Positions 61,303 through 64,000 of a DNA stretch of 64,000 bases are shown one piece after another. A program made the translations under genes and the position numbers. Each line of letters begins with the position of its first letter. Within the stretch, counting starts at the first letter, position 1. The DNA lies in assembly GCA_017432285.1 (NCBI GenBank), contig JAFRJM010000016.1:40443-104442 (forward strand), given 5' to 3'. The notes beneath the pieces were generated by a model, which was given only the letters and a program-made list of their open reading frames with translations, had not been told where the DNA came from and made no database searches. This DNA is from Oscillospiraceae bacterium (GTDB lineage Bacteria; Bacillota; Clostridia; Oscillospirales; Ruminococcaceae).

Positions 61303-63462
61303 ATGGCTGAAGAAAAAACTACATTTCATAGAGATGAATCACTACAGGCAGATAAACCAGGTACTGAGAAGCCTATAGTCAAAAAAGAGAAAAAGAGCAA
61401 AAAGAAAAAGAACAAGGACTGGATTGCATTTCTTGTTCTGTTTATAGGATTGGCATGTGCTGTAGCTGCTTTGTTCTTTTCTGGGTTTTTTAACAGGTTC
61501 TTCGAGCAACCTGAGCAGGAGTATTACTACACATATGATGTAAATAACAGCGAGACACTGATGAAGTATCTCACTCATGGTTCTTTGAAGGCCGGTGATA
61601 CTCTTAATGCAACTGCACCTATCACCATTGATGTTGACAAAGAGTTTAACGGATTTGCGGAACTTCCGCTGGTGAACTGGACCGGTTCAAATGTAACGTT
61701 TGAGAACGGAACAGTGATTTTGCTCGGCGGAAACAGCAAAGAAGCTGACATGTCACCAATTTCATTCCGTAATACTGATGCATACATCGATGCGCCTAAT
61801 ACCGCACTGACATGGACAAATGTGAGCGACGAAAGCAAAGTTAATGTGGCAACGCTCAATGGTGTGGAGCACCTAAAAGATTTGCGTCTTGTTATGCCCG
61901 GTGCTGTTTTTGAAACTCCAGTCACGCTGCGAAATGTTGGAACAGGTGCTTTGACAGGAGTACCGGTGAAGCTTTCCAGCCCGAACTATATTTTTGTTGA
62001 CGGAGACACTTTGACTGTTGATATGGAAGCAGGTGCTTCTACTACAGTGAATGTCAAAGTAATAGCAACACAAGCGGGACGCGCAAAGATCACAGGAGTG
62101 GCATATGATAATGCCGGGAATCAGATCGTTGAGGCAGAAAGTGATTATCTTTCTATTGCTGGACCCGGATACTACGCCGGAGAACCACATGCAAACACAG
62201 AATTAAGCGGACATGGCAAGAGGGGGACTTTCTCTGAACTGGTTACGCAGTCTTATAAGAGCGGGTTCAGCTGGCTAGGGTATTATGAAGTCGAAGTCGA
62301 TCCAGAGGAGTATACAGAAGGACAAATAGATAGTCTAACGAGTTCTCATGGAGACTTTATAGTAATTCCTGGTGTTGAAACTGGTACAGAGCTTAAAGCC
62401 CATCACTTGGTAGCATTTAATACTGATGCCCATCCTCTTTCAGAATATGGAAAATGGATCGATGACCACGGATATTGGGTCATGCAGGATGCTGTTGATG
62501 AGTTTGTAGCAGATGGCGGTATCGTTGTGCTCCCTCACTTCTTTGGAGCCTACGATTTGACTGAATCGATCGCTATGTTCCGGTCACTGAGAGATGAGAC
62601 CGCGATGGAACTGTTCTATAACGATCTTGAGATCGATTCCATGAGCTACAGAGTAACAGTGAATGTTTGGAATAACGTTAATGTTCGTGGCCAGCAGAAA
62701 CTGTATGCGCTTGGGTCATCCTGGTATATTGATCCTGAGACAATCGGAAATAGATATACAAAAGGCTATATGACTTCATTGTCCGAACAGTCATTCTATG
62801 ATATGCTCACCAGCGGAAATTACTTTGTGACAAACGGACCTGAAGTCTACTTCACACTTGGCAGCGGACAAATGGGAGGAGATATCTCTGTTGCTGAAGG
62901 CGACAAAGCGTTGTGCAAAGTGGCAGTTTCTGATGATTGCCCGATCCAAACCATTACGGTACTTCGTTATGTCATTACCGGAGTTATGGATAATGAGATA
63001 AAAGACGAGGTCTGGTCGGTAGATCTGACAGGACAGAATGTTACAAGTTATCAGGGCACGGTTCTTTTGGATATGAAGACAGATGAAGACTGCTTCTACC
63101 GCGTTGAGGTTGTTACCGAAAAAGGCAACAGAGGAACGGATAGGGGACTCGCATTCAGCAACCCGATATGGACATATAGAGGTGACAAGACCGGTGACGC
63201 TATGTTCACAGAGATCACTCCTGCTGAAAATGCTGAAATCAAGATATCTGATGATGGAACATATTATGTTGTCGGTGAGAAGCTTAAGAGCTCTTCCATC
63301 AGTGTCACTGCTGATGAATCTTCGATGGTATTTGTTGACTATCACAAGGTGACAGGTAACAATTTCGCCAGCTACTATACTGTAAGGATCATTGCTGAAG
63401 ACGGAACAATTCATACAGAAAAGATTTATGCAATTGATACTTATACAGGAAAGAAGAAATAA
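61303..63462 (+). CDS. Membrane-anchored CehA/McbA-like PHP-fold protein
   Basis: A 719-residue single-pass protein. A lysine-rich cytoplasmic stretch (about 1-40) precedes one membrane helix (about 41-63), and the rest is outside the cell. A beta-rich region (about 95-285, including an Ig-like repeat with ASTTVNVKVIATQAGRAKITGVA) comes before a PHP-like domain (about 290-560). The PHP fold is suggested by GEPHANTELSGHGKRG, PGVETGTELKAHHLVAF and VVLPHFFGAYD, as in CehA/McbA-type metallohydrolases. The TDH motif expected after the first block is replaced by LGYYEVEV, so metal binding may be incomplete. A C-terminal beta domain follows. The substrate is unknown. It is monocistronic and lies between addA and tRNA-Arg. 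Confidence 0.65.
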   Translation: MAEEKTTFHRDESLQADKPGTEKPIVKKEKKSKKKKNKDWIAFLVLFIGLACAVAALFFSGFFNRFFEQPEQEYYYTYDVNNSETLMKYLTHGSLKAGDTLNATAPITIDVDKEFNGFAELPLVNWTGSNVTFENGTVILLGGNSKEADMSPISFRNTDAYIDAPNTALTWTNVSDESKVNVATLNGVEHLKDLRLVMPGAVFETPVTLRNVGTGALTGVPVKLSSPNYIFVDGDTLTVDMEAGASTTVNVKVIATQAGRAKITGVAYDNAGNQIVEAESDYLSIAGPGYYAGEPHANTELSGHGKRGTFSELVTQSYKSGFSWLGYYEVEVDPEEYTEGQIDSLTSSHGDFIVIPGVETGTELKAHHLVAFNTDAHPLSEYGKWIDDHGYWVMQDAVDEFVADGGIVVLPHFFGAYDLTESIAMFRSLRDETAMELFYNDLEIDSMSYRVTVNVWNNVNVRGQQKLYALGSSWYIDPETIGNRYTKGYMTSLSEQSFYDMLTSGNYFVTNGPEVYFTLGSGQMGGDISVAEGDKALCKVAVSDDCPIQTITVLRYVITGVMDNEIKDEVWSVDLTGQNVTSYQGTVLLDMKTDEDCFYRVEVVTEKGNRGTDRGLAFSNPIWTYRGDKTGDAMFTEITPAENAEIKISDDGTYYVVGEKLKSSSISVTADESSMVFVDYHKVTGNNFASYYTVRIIAEDGTIHTEKIYAIDTYTGKKK

Positions 63463-63479
63463 GGCTAGATAGTAACTGA

Positions 63480-63519
63480 ATGGATCATCTCATGGAATGA
63501 TTGAGATGATCCATTTGTG
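63480..63519 (+). terminator. Terminator of the PHP-like gene
   Basis: A perfect thirteen-pair stem (ATGGATCATCTCA/TGAGATGATCCAT) with a nine-base loop, followed by a weak TTGTGTTGTT tract. Confidence 0.75.
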
Positions 63520-63548
63520 TTGTTATAATCCATATTTTTCAAAAGTGC

Positions 63549-63578
63549 TTGACATAAAAAATGACAGGGTACTATAAT
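63549..63578 (+). promoter_or_regulatory. Promoter of tRNA-Arg
   Basis: Consensus TTGACA (63549-63554) and TATAAT (63573-63578) are separated by 18 bases. It is the best promoter in the window and lies 21 bases before the tRNA. Confidence 0.85.
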
Positions 63579-63599
63579 AGTCAGGCTGACAGAAGACAT

Positions 63600-63676
63600 G
63601 CGTCGTTAGCTCAGCTGGATAGAGCGTCTGGCTACGGACCAGAAGGTCAGGGATTCGAATTCTCTACGGCGCACCA
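63600..63676 (+). tRNA. tRNA-Arg (anticodon ACG)
   Basis: A complete cloverleaf. Acceptor GCGTCGT pairs with ACGGCGC. The D arm is GCTC...GAGC, the anticodon arm TCTGG/CCAGA with loop CTACGGA (anticodon ACG, read as ICG, for CGU/CGC/CGA), and the T arm AGGGA-TTCGAAT-TCTCT. The CCA end is encoded. It has its own promoter and terminator. As a tRNA gene followed by unassigned DNA it could be an integration site. Confidence 0.97.
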
Positions 63677-63703
63677 ACCGGAACCTAAAGGTTCCGGTTT
63701 TTT
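63676..63703 (+). terminator. Terminator of tRNA-Arg
   Basis: A perfect ten-pair stem AACCGGAACC/GGTTCCGGTT with loop TAAA, followed by TTTTC. It starts at the last base of the CCA end. Confidence 0.9.
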
Positions 63704-64000
63704 CTTGCGTTCAGTTTTTGACGTAACAGTATACAAAACTGCCAATTATATGGTAAAAATCACGATTCTTGTTATAGTGGATAAAGCAATCTTGTATAGG
63801 CTTTTTCAAAAGAAGATAATAAAAATGAAGAGAATTATTTTGTATTAATGCAAAAAGGAATAAGGAGGCATGATAAAAAGTAAAACAGAGGCAATGCGAG
63901 TCTTGAACACCTGATAAAATGCAAATAAGGGTGCAGTGAGACAGAGTAGGTTTTAGTCCGTCAATTCGTGTGGTCTGCGAGATCGAGAAGGAGAATGGAA
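63704..64000. other. Unassigned AT-rich stretch downstream of tRNA-Arg
   Basis: I find no supported gene in these 297 bases. A strong AAGGAGG is followed after one base by ATG 63870, which opens a 14-codon frame (MIKSKTEAMRVLNT) ending at 63914. This could be a leader peptide or chance. The minus strand is open in one frame through the end of the window without a recognisable family. The region may be the start of something that lies mostly outside the window. Confidence 0.4.

Noticed and set aside
63870-63914. Small gene MIKSKTEAMRVLNT
   Set aside because: Only 14 codons, and the ribosome site is too close to the ATG (one base). It is reported as unassigned sequence rather than as a gene.

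Overview
The window reads as a chromosomal segment of an obligately anaerobic member of the Bacillota, most likely class Clostridia. The signs are strong AGGAGG-type ribosome binding sites with several TTG starts, a tyrosine T-box, a yybP-ykoY manganese riboswitch, AddAB in place of RecBCD, pyruvate:ferredoxin oxidoreductase, NfnAB, a CBS/DRTGG-type manganese pyrophosphatase and a DUF969/DUF979 5-oxoproline transporter. Base composition is mid-range and fairly even. I see no phage, transposon, CRISPR array or rRNA. I cannot name a genus.

Layout. 0.1-2.9 kb: a small membrane protein, the two-subunit 5-oxoproline transporter and pyroglutamyl peptidase. 3-6.5 kb (minus): serC-serA-DUF1015. 6.6-11.3 kb (minus): T-box-controlled tyrS, M18 aminopeptidase, MTA/SAH nucleosidase, YchF. 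11.4-14.8 kb: two tandem serine esterases divergent from a type-B carboxylesterase. 15.2-17.5 kb: a two-component system. 17.5-20.3 kb: manganese riboswitch and P-type ATPase. 20.4-24.2 kb: rpe, a three-gene Rnf-like set and an M24-like protein. 24.3-28.9 kb: a giant coiled-coil/degenerate ABC protein with a six-helix membrane partner. 29-32.6 kb: PFOR. 32.7-34.5 kb: PfkB kinase and BtpA-family protein. 34.6-35.6 kb: a peptide deformylase-methyltransferase fusion. 35.8-41.6 kb: NfnAB, purD, nucleoside hydrolase, ferredoxin-fused aldo/keto reductase. 41.7-46.2 kb (minus): cysE, pyrophosphatase and a ParB-like/BMP fusion. 46.4-50.9 kb: L-serine dehydratase, HPr (minus), GIY-YIG protein, Lrp regulator, aminotransferase, ispE. 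51-54.4 kb: SGNH hydrolase and GH2 glycosidase. 54.5-61.2 kb: addB-addA. 61.3-63.5 kb: a membrane-anchored PHP-like protein. 63.6 kb: tRNA-Arg, then unassigned DNA.

How it fits together. Serine is made (SerC, SerA), acetylated for cysteine (CysE) and deaminated to pyruvate (L-serine dehydratase). Pyruvate is oxidised by PFOR to reduced ferredoxin, which NfnAB can couple to NADPH. Cytoplasmic peptidases, esterases, a nucleoside hydrolase and a GH2 enzyme suggest scavenging of peptides, acylated sugars and nucleosides, as expected of a gut or rumen inhabitant.

The most unusual content lies in four places. First, an RnfD-E-A-like trio has, by eye, lost the flavinylated threonine and all four iron-sulfur cysteines and has no B, C or G partner. 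Second, directly downstream is a coiled-coil protein whose ABC ATPase-like domain has lost every catalytic motif, translationally coupled to a six-helix membrane protein. Third, a peptide deformylase is fused to a methyltransferase-like domain. Fourth, a cytosolic protein joins a ParB-like domain to a BMP ligand-binding domain. All alignments behind these statements were made by eye from memory of the families.
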